Source of the DNA: Thiorhodovibrio frisius
GTDB lineage: Bacteria; Pseudomonadota; Gammaproteobacteria; Chromatiales; Chromatiaceae
Assembly (NCBI RefSeq): GCF_033954835.1
Contig: NZ_CP121471.1
Location: 3,776,501 to 3,840,500, forward strand
Direction of reading: 5' to 3'
Length of the DNA stretch: 64,000 nt
Below, piece by piece: positions 30,870 to 40,671 of the stretch. The position numbers and the translations under genes were made by a program. Every line of letters starts with the position of its first letter. Positions within the stretch are counted from its first letter, which is position 1. The notes under the pieces are model-generated. The model had not been told where the DNA came from and searched no databases. It worked only from the letters and a program-made list of their open reading frames with translations.

Positions 30870-32300
30870 TTAGACCTCCCGCACGTCGACAAAATGACCA
30901 TGAACGGCCGCCGCTGCCGCCATGGCCGGACTGACCAGATGGGTGCGACCGCCCGGCCCTTGCCGGCCCTCAAAGTTGCGGTTACTGGTGGATGCGCAGC
31001 GCTCGCCTGGCTCCAGGCGGTCGGCATTCATCGCCAGGCACATGGAGCAGCCCGGCTCGCGCCATTCAAAGCCAGCGTCGATGAAAATTCGATCCAGCCC
31101 CTCGGCCTCCGCCTGCTCCTTAACCAGCCCGGAGCCTGGCACCACCAGCGCTTGCTTGACAGAAGCCGCCACCCGTTTGCCTTTGGCGACCTCGGCTGCG
31201 GCGCGCAGATCCTCGATGCGACCATTGGTGCAGGAACCGATGAAGACCTTATCCAAAGCAATGTCGCTGATCGCCGCGCCCGGTTCAAGGCCCATGTAGG
31301 CGAGCGCATGGCGATAACTGCCAGCCTTGACCGGATCGGCGATCTCGGCCGGATCAGGCACTGTCGCGTCCACCGGCACCACCATCTCGGGCGAGGTGCC
31401 CCAGGTGACCTGCGGGCGGATGCTGGCAGCGTCCAGATGCACCACCCGGTCATACTCGGCACCGGGATCGGAATTCAGGCTTAGCCAGTAGGCCGCCGCC
31501 TGCTCGAATGCCGCGCCCTGGGGCGCCATGGGCCGTCCGCGCAGGTAATCGACGGTTTTCTGATCAATGCCAATGAGTCCCGCACGCGCGCCGGCCTCGA
31601 TCGCCATGTTGCAGACCGTCATCCGCCCTTCCATGCTGAGCGCTTCGATGGCATCGCCGGCGTATTCGATCACATGACCGGTGCCCCCGGCAGTGCCAAT
31701 CTCGCCGATGACGGCCAGCACGATGTCCTTGGCCGTCACGCCGGCACCCAGCACCCCATCGACGCGAACCAGCATGGACTTGGATTTTTTCTGCGTCAGG
31801 CACTGGGTGGCCAGCACATGCTCGACCTCCGAAGTGCCGACGCCAAAGGACAGCGCACCGAAAGCGCCATGGGTAGAGGTGTGGCTATCGCCGCAAACAA
31901 TGGTCATGCCGGGCTGGGTGAAGCCCTGCTCGGGGCCGATCACATGCACGACGCCCTGGCGCTTGTCCGCCATGTCGAACAGCGGGATACCGAACTCGTG
32001 GCAGTTGTTGATCAGCGTCTCGACCTGAATGCGCGAGACCGGATCGACAATGCCGAGGTGCCGATCAAGCGTTGGCACATTGTGATCCGGCACCGCCAGA
32101 TTGGCCTCGGGCCGGCGCGGTTTCCGGCCAGCCAGGCGCAGCCCTTCAAAGGCCTGCGGCGAGGTGACTTCATGCACCAACTGCCGGTCGATGTATAAAA
32201 GCGCCGTGGCATTTGATGACTCGGAAGCCGATGCCACCGAGTCATCGACGCGCACCAGATGCGCGTCCCAAATCTTGTCGTAGAGCGTCCTCGGACTCAT
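30870..32300 (-). CDS. leuC: 3-Isopropylmalate dehydratase large subunit
   Basis: 476 residues, an aconitase-family [4Fe-4S] enzyme. The start [12 protein letters not shown] is typical, [13 protein letters not shown] and [16 protein letters not shown] follow, and the cluster cysteines are in [13 protein letters not shown] and [14 protein letters not shown] lies 10 bases before the ATG. It is the first gene of the minus-strand leucine operon (leuC-leuD-Uma2-leuB-phosphatidyltransferase). I see no leader peptide rich in leucine. Confidence 0.97.
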   Translation of the reverse strand: MSPRTLYDKIWDAHLVRVDDSVASASESSNATALLYIDRQLVHEVTSPQAFEGLRLAGRKPRRPEANLAVPDHNVPTLDRHLGIVDPVSRIQVETLINNCHEFGIPLFDMADKRQGVVHVIGPEQGFTQPGMTIVCGDSHTSTHGAFGALSFGVGTSEVEHVLATQCLTQKKSKSMLVRVDGVLGAGVTAKDIVLAVIGEIGTAGGTGHVIEYAGDAIEALSMEGRMTVCNMAIEAGARAGLIGIDQKTVDYLRGRPMAPQGAAFEQAAAYWLSLNSDPGAEYDRVVHLDAASIRPQVTWGTSPEMVVPVDATVPDPAEIADPVKAGSYRHALAYMGLEPGAAISDIALDKVFIGSCTNGRIEDLRAAAEVAKGKRVAASVKQALVVPGSGLVKEQAEAEGLDRIFIDAGFEWREPGCSMCLAMNADRLEPGERCASTSNRNFEGRQGPGGRTHLVSPAMAAAAAVHGHFVDVREV

Positions 32301-32368
32301 GCGCTGCCATCCTCAACAGAAAAGAATGTCGCAGGATAAGCGCGAGCGGCAAAGCTTGGCAAACTGGC

Positions 32369-32421
32369 ATGCCAATCGCAAACTGGTTTTCAGAAAACAG
32401 AAAACGCATTTGCTACAGGGA
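32369..32421. repeat. F1 outer ends in inverted arrangement
   Basis: GCCAATCGCAAACTGGTTTTC is followed directly by AGAAAACGCATTTGCTACAG. These resemble the left end of F1 and its own reverse complement as seen at 19287. It may be a collapsed element with two left arms. Confidence 0.5.
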
Positions 32422-32455
32422 TCAGCCAATCGTCAAGGCAGGACGCGACCAAAAG

Positions 32456-33979
32456 CTACTTGATCGCACCATCGCCAAGCAACCAGCGATATATCTCCAA
32501 ATAGTCGCGCGCCGGTCTCGTCCAGGAGTGCTCAGCAGCCATGCCATTGGCCCGCAAGCGGTCAAACTGCTCGGGATGGTCCGACCAGAGCCCAAGCGCG
32601 CGCTCAAGCGCGAACTCGAGATCAAAAGGGCACGAATTATCGAAAACAAAACCATTGCGCTGTTCCAACGGTTTCCCGCAGAAATTGGCATCGAACACCG
32701 TATCCGCCAGCCCCCCGACCCGGCTCACCACCGGCACACAGCCATAGCGCATGGCGATGAGCTGCGTCAGCCCGCAGGGCTCATAGAGGCTTGGCACCAG
32801 CATTAAATCCGCCCCGGCGTATATCTGGTGCGCCAGTTCCTCGTCATAGCCAAGCGTCAGATGACAGTCGGGGTTGGCCGAATAATGATCGCGCAACTGC
32901 TCAAAGCGCGTCTGGATTTGCGGCTCCTGCGCACTGCCGAGCAAAACGCACTGGCCTTTCTTTTCCATAGTGTAGACCATTGCATGAGAAATGAGGTCCA
33001 CACCTTTCTGCCGGTCGAGCCGACTAACGATAGCCACCAGGGGCTTATTAGCCGCTTGCAGCCCCAAACGCATGCGTAAAGCGGCGGTATTGGCAGCTTT
33101 CAGCGCAAGGCTGTCGGCATTGAACGACTGCGCGATAAAGGGATCGGTCTGCGGATTCCAGCTCTCCCAATCGATGCCGTTCAGCACCCCGGCAAAGCGC
33201 CCCTGAGCCTGTTTGGCGGCCAGCACCCCTTGCAGACCCATGCCTTGCTCGGTACGCAGCACCTCCCAGGCATAGCGCGGCGAGACCGTGGTAACGAAAT
33301 TGGAAAATACGATGCCGCCCTGCATCAGGTTGGCACGGGGCATCAGCTTAGCGTCAACCGCACCGGCGCTGTCTGAAAGACGATCCGGCGTCATCAAACG
33401 CGCGGCATCCAACCCCGCGGCTGTCAACACCTGCGGCTCCACCCAGCCCTGATAACCCAGGTTATGCAGGGAATAGCACACCCGGACGCGATCCAGAACG
33501 CGCTTCGGGCCGCGCTGCGCGAAGTCTTCACGCAACAGCACAGGCACCAGGCCGGTCTGCCAATCGTTACAATGCAGAATGTCCGGCCAGCCGGCGGATT
33601 GATGCAGCCATTCGAGCGCCGCGCGGCAATAACAGGCAAAGCGCAGGGCGTCGTCCGGCTCGCCGTAGATGCGACCGCGTGCGAAAAAAGCCTCGCTCGA
33701 CTGGGGGGCCAGAAACCGGCAACTCAGGCCATCGACCTGTCCCGACGAGACCCGACAGCGCAGCCGCTGCCCGGCAAAGTCGAACCACAGATCATCGCGC
33801 AGCACCTGGCGGTCAATGATGAGTTCGTGGCGCAGGCAGTCATAATCCGGCAGCAGGATCTCGACCTCAGTACCTGCGGCCAGCAAGGCACGCCCAAGCC
33901 CATGGACAAAATCCCCGAGCCCGCCCGCCTTGGCCACAGGCGCGCATTCAGCGGCAAGAAATGCGATGCGCATAGCCAA
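32456..33979 (-). CDS. glgA: Glycogen synthase (ADP-glucose type, GT5)
   Basis: 507 residues. It elongates alpha-1,4-glucan from ADP-glucose. N-terminal IAFLAAECAPVAKAGGLGDF contains the KxGGL substrate motif, and VSRLDRQKGVDL, VPSLYEPCGLTQLIAMRYG and the preceding GADLMLVPS form the GT-B donor site. The start could be 33979 or the second ATG at 33973. It lies downstream of a DUF4912 gene, a family that I recall being found near alpha-glucan enzymes, so the two may work together in glycogen storage. Confidence 0.94.
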   Translation of the reverse strand: MAMRIAFLAAECAPVAKAGGLGDFVHGLGRALLAAGTEVEILLPDYDCLRHELIIDRQVLRDDLWFDFAGQRLRCRVSSGQVDGLSCRFLAPQSSEAFFARGRIYGEPDDALRFACYCRAALEWLHQSAGWPDILHCNDWQTGLVPVLLREDFAQRGPKRVLDRVRVCYSLHNLGYQGWVEPQVLTAAGLDAARLMTPDRLSDSAGAVDAKLMPRANLMQGGIVFSNFVTTVSPRYAWEVLRTEQGMGLQGVLAAKQAQGRFAGVLNGIDWESWNPQTDPFIAQSFNADSLALKAANTAALRMRLGLQAANKPLVAIVSRLDRQKGVDLISHAMVYTMEKKGQCVLLGSAQEPQIQTRFEQLRDHYSANPDCHLTLGYDEELAHQIYAGADLMLVPSLYEPCGLTQLIAMRYGCVPVVSRVGGLADTVFDANFCGKPLEQRNGFVFDNSCPFDLEFALERALGLWSDHPEQFDRLRANGMAAEHSWTRPARDYLEIYRWLLGDGAIK

Positions 33980-34034
33980 TCTGCGAAATTGCGATTACCA
34001 AAACACCCATCCGGGCCATGCCGCAACCAGGGAT

Positions 34035-35228
34035 TTAATCGGCATCTGCTGGCGCAACAGGCAGGGACTCAACCGGCAGGGATGGCAGGAGACGCAACAA
34101 AGCATGAATCAACTCAGGGTCGGTGATATCAAGATCGAACCCAAAACGCCCGCCCGGGCCGACGCGATAGCCATGCCCACCGAGATCGAGCACAGTACCT
34201 GGCGGCGCCTGACCGCTGATGCGCAACGCACCGCACAGGGTCATCCGCGCAGGCTCTCGCGGCGAGACCAGGGGGCCGCTGCCGGCGACCGGCCACTGCG
34301 ACCGAGCGGCATCGGGCGCGGCCCCGGCAGCTCTTGCGGCCGCCGGAATGATCGCGGGGGCAGCTTGCAGGTCATTCCAGGGTGGCACGACCATGCTTGG
34401 TGGAGATGACGTTTCCCACACCGGAAAAGCCACATCGAAAGAGGGGCCGAACCCGGCAAGGTCTGCATCCAAAGGCGCTTGCAGTCCAGCCTCCGAACCG
34501 GTTTTGATATCCGATTGGCGATTCGGCTCGCCCATCGTCTCGGCAACCGGCATGATCAACTCAGCCAGCGCCTGGAGGCCAGTGGGCAGCGGCGCATTCG
34601 CTGCGCTCCAAAGAGCGGGCAGATCAACCCCCACCACAGACGGCAGCGCCAGCCGATTGGAGCGTGCCAGCATCAGCCAGCCACCATCGGGACTAGCCAA
34701 TCCCAGTTCGGCCTGATACCAGGCGTCCGGCTCCAGTCCTACCAGCCCTAAGCGCCCATGCCGCACCGAGGCCACCGGCAGCAGGCTGGTGCTCGGCTCG
34801 TCCGCGCCAAGTTCGTTCCAGCGGCGCAAACGCACGCTTGGCGAGACCGCGCGCCGCGTCTCGGACCCAAAAGCGGCTGCGGCATCCTTTGCGTTCAGCG
34901 CCCTGAAACGCCAGCGCAACTCCAGTGCATCGCCGCTAGCGGGATAGAGCAGCAGAAAATCACGCTCACTGGCAAGCGCGAAGGATTCGGGCGCTGTGAT
35001 CTGTGCCTCGCCAGTCAGCGCATCGTCAGTCGCACCTCTGGGCACAACTTTGGGCACAACTTTGGGCACAACTTTGGGCGCAACTCTGGTCCCAGCTGTG
35101 GCCTCACGCGAATGGGGAAACAATCGAGAAATCCGCTTGGCCTCCGGAAATCGCAGCGGCAAAAAAGCGCGCGAGCATGGGTGCTCACGGCACGGAATCG
35201 TGGCAGGAAATGCCTCGCATTTTAACAC
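34035..35228 (-). CDS. DUF4912-like protein of unknown function
   Basis: 397 residues, start uncertain. The part from about residue 75 to 205 resembles DUF4912: FLLLYPASGDALELRWRF, then W.ELG, a central V....Y.AELGL...GGW..LARSN....P block. The C-terminal 60 residues repeat a beta-rich pattern (CGALRISGQAPPGTVLDLGG). The middle, about 230-320, is proline/alanine-rich linker. Near the N-terminus four 12-bp repeats encode VVPK units. It is probably cytoplasmic. It is cotranscribed with glgA (55 bp gap), suggesting a link to polysaccharide metabolism; the family assignment is moderate. Confidence 0.65.
   Translation of the reverse strand: MLKCEAFPATIPCREHPCSRAFLPLRFPEAKRISRLFPHSREATAGTRVAPKVVPKVVPKVVPRGATDDALTGEAQITAPESFALASERDFLLLYPASGDALELRWRFRALNAKDAAAAFGSETRRAVSPSVRLRRWNELGADEPSTSLLPVASVRHGRLGLVGLEPDAWYQAELGLASPDGGWLMLARSNRLALPSVVGVDLPALWSAANAPLPTGLQALAELIMPVAETMGEPNRQSDIKTGSEAGLQAPLDADLAGFGPSFDVAFPVWETSSPPSMVVPPWNDLQAAPAIIPAAARAAGAAPDAARSQWPVAGSGPLVSPREPARMTLCGALRISGQAPPGTVLDLGGHGYRVGPGGRFGFDLDITDPELIHALLRLLPSLPVESLPVAPADAD
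35040..35087. repeat. Four tandem 12-bp units inside the DUF4912-like gene
   Basis: GGGCACAACTTT occurs three times exactly and once with two changes (GGGCGCAACTCT). In frame on the minus strand it encodes repeated Lys-Val-Val-Pro, so copy number can vary without frameshift. Confidence 0.85.
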
Positions 35229-35243
35229 AAAACAGAGACATGC

Positions 35244-36386
35244 CTAAAAATGTCGCTCGCGATCAACAAACCAGAAGACACACAACCAGCCGCCAATGGC
35301 CGCCACAGATGCCAGCGCAAAGGTCGGCCCCGCACCCAGCGGTCCCCAGAGCTGACCGCCGAGCAAACTCCCGGCCCCGCCACCGGCGCCGAAGCTCAGG
35401 CTATTGTAAAGGGCCTGACCGCGCCCCTGAACCGACCCGGGGAAATAATGATGCACCAAATGAATGGCCGAGGCATGAAAGGCGCCAAAGGTCGCGGCAT
35501 GCAGGCATTGAGCCAGTACCTGGACCAATAAGACCGGAGCAAGCCAGCCGATCAGATTCCAGCGCAGCACCCCCAGCGCCAGACTCGCCAGTAGGATGCG
35601 CCGCGCCCCGAAGCGCTCCAACAACCAGTGCATGCGCAGGAACAACAGTACCTCCGCCATCACCCCGAGGGCCCAGAGCGCACCGATCAAGGCGCTGCTG
35701 TAACCCGCTGCTTCCAGATGAATGGAATAGAAGGCGTAGTAAATCCCATGGCTGAACTGCATCAGAAAGCAGCTCAGCAGAAAAAAGGCAATCTCGTGGC
35801 GCATGAGCAGGCGGCGAATGGATGCCACCGGATGCGCATGATGGGCATGCCCGCAGTCCGGAACCAGCATGGCGCTCATCCAGACCGCCACAAAAAGCGC
35901 CAATACAATGCCGGGAATCACCCCGGTTCCACTCCGCCCGACCCACCAGCCGAGCCCGCCAACCACCAACACAAAGCCAACTGAACCCCACAGACGCACC
36001 TGTGAATAGCGATTAGCCGCCGCGCCCAGGTGATTAAAGGTAACCGACTCCACCTGCGGCAACGCAGCATTCCAGAAAAAGCTGAACACCAGCATCACCA
36101 GCGCCACCGACCAGAGGGAGTCGGACCAGAAAATACCGACGAAGGTCACGCAGGTCGCGAAGGCCGAGATCCGAACCAGGGGCATGCGCGCGCCAAAGTG
36201 ATCCGCGAGCCAGCCCCACAGCATGGGCGCGACAAGCTTGGTACCCATCAAAATCGCCATCAACGCGCCAATGGCGGCGGCCGAAAAGCCATGGGATTGC
36301 AGGTAAGGCCCCCAAAAGGGGACTAGGGCACCGAGCGCGCCGAAATAGAACAGGTAGTAGGCCGACAGCCTCCAGTAAGGCATCAC
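35244..36386 (-). CDS. MFS transporter, HcaT/MFS_1-like
   Basis: 380 residues with about 12 hydrophobic helices. The N-terminus [27 protein letters not shown] in parts ([21 protein letters not shown]) and [16 protein letters not shown] between helices 2 and 3 match the MFS_1-like group that includes the phenylpropionate permease HcaT. The substrate cannot be predicted. The start is GTG 36386 or ATG 36383 in the sequence GTGATG, which overlaps the aroC stop TGA, so the two are translationally coupled. Confidence 0.88.
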   Translation of the reverse strand: MMPYWRLSAYYLFYFGALGALVPFWGPYLQSHGFSAAAIGALMAILMGTKLVAPMLWGWLADHFGARMPLVRISAFATCVTFVGIFWSDSLWSVALVMLVFSFFWNAALPQVESVTFNHLGAAANRYSQVRLWGSVGFVLVVGGLGWWVGRSGTGVIPGIVLALFVAVWMSAMLVPDCGHAHHAHPVASIRRLLMRHEIAFFLLSCFLMQFSHGIYYAFYSIHLEAAGYSSALIGALWALGVMAEVLLFLRMHWLLERFGARRILLASLALGVLRWNLIGWLAPVLLVQVLAQCLHAATFGAFHASAIHLVHHYFPGSVQGRGQALYNSLSFGAGGGAGSLLGGQLWGPLGAGPTFALASVAAIGGWLCVFWFVDRERHF

Positions 36387-37492
36387 TCCTCAGAGGACGC
36401 CTGCGCGGGAACTGCCTCCAGCGGCGCCTTGACTCCGGCATTCTGCCCGCGATGGCGCAGCAAATGATCGGCCAGCACCAGCGCCAGCATGGCCTCGGCA
36501 ATAGGGGTTGCGCGAATACCGACACAGGGGTCGTGCCGGCCCTTGGTGACAATCTCCACCGCCTGCCCGTTAAGATCGACGGTGCGCCCCGGCAACCGAA
36601 TGCTCGAGGTCGGTTTCAGCGCAAGGCGCGCAACAATATCCTGCCCGGTCGAGATGCCGCCGATCACGCCGCCAGCGTGGTTGCTTAAAAAGCCCGCTGG
36701 CGTCATTTCATCGCGATGCGCGCTGCCCTTCTGGCTGACGCTGGCAAAACCGGCGCCGATCTCCACCCCTTTGACTGCATTAATGCTCATCAGCGCATGG
36801 GCAATATCGGCGTCCAGGCGGTCGAACACCGGCTCACCCAACCCCGGTGGCAGCCCCTCGGCCACCACTGTGATCTCGGCGCCAATGGAATCTCCTTCCT
36901 TGCGCAAGGCGTCCATGAAGTCCTCCAGCTCGGGTACCAGGCTGGCATCACCGCAGAAAAAGGGATTGGCGTGCACCTGCTCCCAGTCGAGCGCTTGCGG
37001 GCGCAGCGGCCCGAGCTGCGACAAATAACCGCGTACCCGCGCCCCGCACAAGTGCTTGAGCACCTGCTTGGCCACCGCACCCGCCGCCACCCTGGAGGCT
37101 GTCTCTCGCGCCGAGGAGCGACCGCCACCGCGATAATCGCGCTGGCCGTATTTCATGGTGTAGCTGTAGTCGGCGTGGCCGGGACGAAAGCGTTGGGAAA
37201 TCTCGGAATAATCTTTGGAGCGCTGATCGAGATTCTCAATCAATAAGGCGATAGGCGTACCCGTGGTCAGCCCCTCGAAAACGCCTGAGAGAATGCGCAC
37301 CTGGTCGGGTTCGCGCCTTTGGGTCGTGTGGCGCGACTGGCCCGGCGCGCGCCGATCGAGGTCAGGCTGCAAATCGGCCTCGGTCAGCGGAATACCGGGC
37401 GGACAGCCGTCGAGAATACCGCCGATTGCCGGGCCGTGGCTTTCGCCAAAGCTGGTAAAGACCAGGCTTCTGCCGATGCTGTTGCCAGACAT
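36383..37492 (-). CDS. aroC: Chorismate synthase
   Basis: 369 residues. It makes chorismate from EPSP with reduced FMN. All three signatures are seen: [18 protein letters not shown], the central [20 protein letters not shown] region, and [17 protein letters not shown] (FMN-binding Arg). It starts [14 protein letters not shown]. It is the first gene of a probable minus-strand operon aroC-MFS-DUF4912-glgA. Confidence 0.97.
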   Translation of the reverse strand: MSGNSIGRSLVFTSFGESHGPAIGGILDGCPPGIPLTEADLQPDLDRRAPGQSRHTTQRREPDQVRILSGVFEGLTTGTPIALLIENLDQRSKDYSEISQRFRPGHADYSYTMKYGQRDYRGGGRSSARETASRVAAGAVAKQVLKHLCGARVRGYLSQLGPLRPQALDWEQVHANPFFCGDASLVPELEDFMDALRKEGDSIGAEITVVAEGLPPGLGEPVFDRLDADIAHALMSINAVKGVEIGAGFASVSQKGSAHRDEMTPAGFLSNHAGGVIGGISTGQDIVARLALKPTSSIRLPGRTVDLNGQAVEIVTKGRHDPCVGIRATPIAEAMLALVLADHLLRHRGQNAGVKAPLEAVPAQASSEE

Positions 37493-37619
37493 GTTAAGAG
37501 GTGCCGCTAAAAATGGGGTGGGGGGATTTTTGCGACATCATGGACGACAGATGCCGAGCGCACATGTTCCGATGCGACCGCAAACAGGCGCGCAGGCCAA
37601 TCAATTCGCGCCTCATGTT

Positions 37620-37665
37620 CATGGTCCGTGCCACCTTGGCGAAGAAACCCCTTGTTTCAGGGTAA
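37620..37665 (+). repeat. F2 repeat copy 1 of a tandem pair
   Basis: CATGGTCCGTGCCACCTTGG then a hairpin GAAAC-CCCTT-GTTTC ending AGGGTAA. Compared with the other copies the stem has changed on both sides (GAATC/GATTC to GAAAC/GTTTC), a compensatory change. Confidence 0.7.
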
Positions 37666-37670
37666 AGGCT

Positions 37671-37717
37671 CATGGCCTCGATCACCCTGGAGGATGAATC
37701 CATGTAATTCAGGGCAA
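37671..37717 (+). repeat. F2 repeat copy 2 of a tandem pair
   Basis: CATGGCCTCGATCACCCTGG followed by AGGATGAATCCATGTAATTC and AGGGCAA. It lies 10 bp before the end of the TolC-like gene (whose stop is at 37727). Confidence 0.75.
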
Positions 37718-37726
37718 GGACCGGAC

Positions 37727-39148
37727 CTAATAAGCCGGCGGCTGCACCAGGTCTTTCTGATTGAGCCAGGCATTGCCCATGGCCAACACCTCGCGATTCA
37801 GGGTGCTGGTGGCTTGATGCAGCAAAACGCCGTTGATAATGTAGTCATAGCGGGCCGAGAGATACTCGAACTCGGCCTGAAACAGATTCTGCTGCGCATT
37901 GAGCACATCGACCTGGGTCCGGGTGCCAACCTCAAGCCCGGCCTGGGTGGATTCGAGCGCGCTGCGCGCCGAAACAATGGCCGCTTGCCGAGCCTTCACA
38001 TCGCTAATGCTTGAGAGAATGCCGCGAAAGGCATCATTGACCTGATTGATCACCGCCCGGCGCTGCTGGTCGAGCCGGTCCTGCGCGGCGCGGAAGTTAT
38101 ACCCGGCCTGGCGAGTACGCGAGGCCACGGCACCACCCTGGTAGATGGGCACCGTCAAGTTAAGGCCGACGTAGCCGGAATCGATATCGGAACCAAACTC
38201 GGCGCCAGAGCGCGTAATATCGTACCCAGCCTGCAAATCAACGCTCGGATAATAGGCCGAGCGTTCGACTTCAATGCCCTTGCGCGCGGACTCGGCGGCC
38301 TGCTGTGCGGCAATGACGTTGAAATTTCTTGCCAGCGCCGTTTCGGCCCAAGCGTTGATATCGTTGGGCTCAGGCGGCGCTAGGGGCAGTCTGTCGCCGA
38401 GCCGTGCAAGCGGCAAGGAAACCGGACCGATAATGCGTCGAAGCGCCTCCCACCTGTTGTCGAGCTCGTTCTTGGCGCTGATCAGATTGGCGCGCGAGCG
38501 GTCATAAGCGGCCTGACTTTCGTTGACATCGGTAATAGCAACCAGACCGACGTCGAAACGCTGCTGCGACTGCTCGAGTTGACGCGCGTTGGCGGTCTCC
38601 AGAGCCTTCTGCACGCGTACCGCGTCGTTTGCCCGCAGCACGTCGAAGTAGGCCTCGGTGGTGCGAACCATCAGATCGATTTGCGCGGCCTGATACTGGG
38701 CCTCGGCCTGGGCAATGGTATTGTCCGCCTGACTAAGCTGAACCCAGTTAGCGCGGTTGTAGACCGATTGGGACAGCTGGGCACCGGCGCCGGAGGTCTG
38801 GTAGGTGTCGGTCCCCGCCCCAAATCCGGACAAATTGCTATAGTTGTTTTCAGTCTTGACTTGGTTGTATTGCACATTTCCGCTTAGCGAGAAATTGGGC
38901 AACAGCAGAGCTTGCGCCTGGGGCTTGTTCTCGCGCGCAGCATAAAATGTCTGCTCCGATTCACGCAGCGTCGGGTCGCTATTGGTGGCAAGATCGTAGA
39001 TCGTGAGCAAATCCGCCGCCTGCGCCCCCGGCAGGAGACACAACGCGCCGAGCAGCACGACACCGGAGACTTGGCGCGGGAACAGGCGGGCGCGCGCGAA
39101 ACCAAAGAGTGAAGCGGCCGAACGGGCCGCCGTGATGGGTTTTGACAT
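37727..39148 (-). CDS. tolC: TolC family outer membrane channel protein
   Basis: 473 residues from ATG 39148 (MSKPITAARSAAS), preceded by GGGAAG. The longer frame to 39223 adds 25 residues before the signal peptide and is unlikely. Signal peptide about 1-44 (ends PGAQAAD). Mature protein starts LLTIYDLATNSDPTLRESEQ, typical of TolC, with two OEP repeats each made of coiled-coil and beta strands (QSVYNRANWVQLSQA; NLTVPIYQGGAVASRTRQA). It forms the outer membrane tunnel for type I secretion or RND/MFS efflux. No partner pump gene is adjacent. Confidence 0.93.
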   Translation of the reverse strand: MSKPITAARSAASLFGFARARLFPRQVSGVVLLGALCLLPGAQAADLLTIYDLATNSDPTLRESEQTFYAARENKPQAQALLLPNFSLSGNVQYNQVKTENNYSNLSGFGAGTDTYQTSGAGAQLSQSVYNRANWVQLSQADNTIAQAEAQYQAAQIDLMVRTTEAYFDVLRANDAVRVQKALETANARQLEQSQQRFDVGLVAITDVNESQAAYDRSRANLISAKNELDNRWEALRRIIGPVSLPLARLGDRLPLAPPEPNDINAWAETALARNFNVIAAQQAAESARKGIEVERSAYYPSVDLQAGYDITRSGAEFGSDIDSGYVGLNLTVPIYQGGAVASRTRQAGYNFRAAQDRLDQQRRAVINQVNDAFRGILSSISDVKARQAAIVSARSALESTQAGLEVGTRTQVDVLNAQQNLFQAEFEYLSARYDYIINGVLLHQATSTLNREVLAMGNAWLNQKDLVQPPAY

Positions 39149-39421
39149 GTCAGTGTTGCTTCCCAAAAGCATCGGATCCAAGTCAGGATGGAGACTGATT
39201 ACGGACAGTACATGGCCGTACAAAGCCCAGAAAAGCGCCTAGCATGACGCATCGCTACCCTACTGCGTGAGCGCTGTGTCATCACCAGGGCACCAGAGCG
39301 CGTCACCAGACTGTCCAGACTGACGGGCGGAGTAAACATAAAATGATACCTTGTCTCGATCAGCCTTGCATCGGCAGATTCACCCGGTCGCAGCCTGAGC
39401 GGCCGTATCATAGAGAGTGTT
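39149..39421. other. Divergent intergenic region between tolC and the Mth938-like gene
   Basis: 273 bp that must hold the divergent promoters of both genes. I see no gene, repeat or clear operator; no consensus sigma-70 pair stood out. Confidence 0.3.
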
Positions 39422-39799
39422 ATGAAATTCTCCGAAATCCTTGACCCCAAAGCCCTGCGCATCGAAGCCTACGACGCGGATCATTTCCGCATCAGTGGGC
39501 AAGTTTTCGCCCATGCCGTCCTGCTGCTACCCCCGGCCGAGGTCCAGCCCTGGAGGTCAGGGCCGGCGAGCACCATCACCGGGGCTGACCTGGAACCCCT
39601 GTTCAATGCTCGCCCGCAGGTGATCCTTATTGGCACGGGCGCCAACCACTGCATGCCGCCGCCGTCACTGATGGCTGCCGCCACGGAACGCGGCATTGGC
39701 ATCGAATGGATGCGAACCGGCGCCGCCTGTCGCACCTACAATCTGCTCGCAAGCGAAGGCCGCCGGGTGGCAACAGGCCTGCTTCTAGAGCACGACTGA
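39422..39799 (+). CDS. Mth938-like domain protein (DUF498)
   Basis: 125 residues, full-length for this small family, which is related to human NDUFAF3 (a complex I assembly factor). Features: GHFRISG-type start (DADHFRISGQVF), LLLPPAEVQPW, and the core VILIGTGANHCMPP, followed by GIGIEWMRTGAACRTYNLLASEGRRV. It is cytoplasmic; the bacterial role is unproven. It is a single gene, divergent from tolC, with an F2 repeat 14 bp after the stop. Confidence 0.87.
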   Translation: MKFSEILDPKALRIEAYDADHFRISGQVFAHAVLLLPPAEVQPWRSGPASTITGADLEPLFNARPQVILIGTGANHCMPPPSLMAAATERGIGIEWMRTGAACRTYNLLASEGRRVATGLLLEHD

Positions 39800-39812
39800 C
39801 TTGCCTGACGCG

Positions 39813-39858
39813 CATCGTTCCGATCACCCCGAACAATGAATCCATGTCATTCACGGCA
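39813..39858 (+). repeat. F2 repeat copy
   Basis: CATCGTTCCGATCACCCCG then AACAATGAATCCATGTCATTC and ACGGCAGG. The hairpin is GAAT...ATTC with a slightly imperfect stem. Confidence 0.75.
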
Positions 39859-39960
39859 GGGGTCGAGAGGGAACTTAGGAGAGAACTGGCAGCAATCCGC
39901 TACCGCTCACGCACAAGGCTCAGGCCGTTTTGACCCACATTCGCTTTCATCCTGCCAATC

Positions 39961-40671
39961 ATGGACCGCAACATCATCCTGACTACCCTGGCCGCTGCCG
40001 TGCTAGGCATCGCTGGCCTGTGGCTGCTCCTGTCGCTGAATCCACCCGCGGAACCACCCGGCCCACCGCAGCTGCCCTGGAATGTCACGCGCTCTGCTGG
40101 GGACCACACGCAGGTCTTCGGACTGACGCTGGGCGAGAGCCGGCTTGCCGATCTGCGTGCGCTGCTCGCTGATCAGGGGAAACTCAGTCTCTTTGTTGGC
40201 GCCGATAGCGGAATGACCATGGAGGCATTCTTCGATGACATCGTCCTGAGCGGCCTCCGCGCCGACTGGGTTGCCAGCCTACAGATCCCCGCGGCGCAAC
40301 TCGATGCGATCTATCAACGCGGCCTGCGTATCACCAGCCTCGGCGATGGCAAGCGCAGGGTCAGCCTGGCCCCCGAGGATGCCGCGCGGCTGACCGAGGC
40401 ACCCCTGCACCGCCTCACCTACCTGCCGTGGAAGCGGCTCGAGCCGCGCGATATCGCCGGCAACTTTGGCGAGCCCTCGGAGCGCATCGCCGAGAAGACC
40501 GGCGTCCAGCACTGGCTTTATCCGGACCTTGGCATGGACATCGCGCGCGATCCCGAGGGTGCCGTTGTCATCCAGTATCTCAACCCAAAAGACTTTCACA
40601 CCGCTCGCACCCGGCTGCTCCAGGCTGCATCAACCGCCGAAGAGCCGGAAGCGCCCATCGAGCTCAGGTAA
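39961..40671 (+). CDS. Membrane-anchored protein of unknown function
   Basis: 236 residues. One N-terminal transmembrane segment (about 5-26, LTTLAAAVLGIAGLWLLLSL) and a proline-rich linker, then a soluble domain that is probably periplasmic. Recognisable but unassigned segments are VFGLTLGESRLADLRALL, MTMEAFFDDIVLSGLRADW, LTYLPWKRLEPRDIAGNFGEP and QHWLYPDLGMDI. The GEP..R....G..HWLYP pattern recalls proteins that sense or bind ligands via a beta-sandwich, but I cannot name a family. Its last 42 bp overlap the 3' end of the oppositely transcribed RNB gene, so the two transcripts are antisense at their ends. Confidence 0.75.
   Translation: MDRNIILTTLAAAVLGIAGLWLLLSLNPPAEPPGPPQLPWNVTRSAGDHTQVFGLTLGESRLADLRALLADQGKLSLFVGADSGMTMEAFFDDIVLSGLRADWVASLQIPAAQLDAIYQRGLRITSLGDGKRRVSLAPEDAARLTEAPLHRLTYLPWKRLEPRDIAGNFGEPSERIAEKTGVQHWLYPDLGMDIARDPEGAVVIQYLNPKDFHTARTRLLQAASTAEEPEAPIELR

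Noticed and set aside
37494-37703. A small minus-strand gene between aroC and tolC
   Set aside because: It consists mainly of two F2 repeats and flanking sequence, without a recognisable protein pattern.
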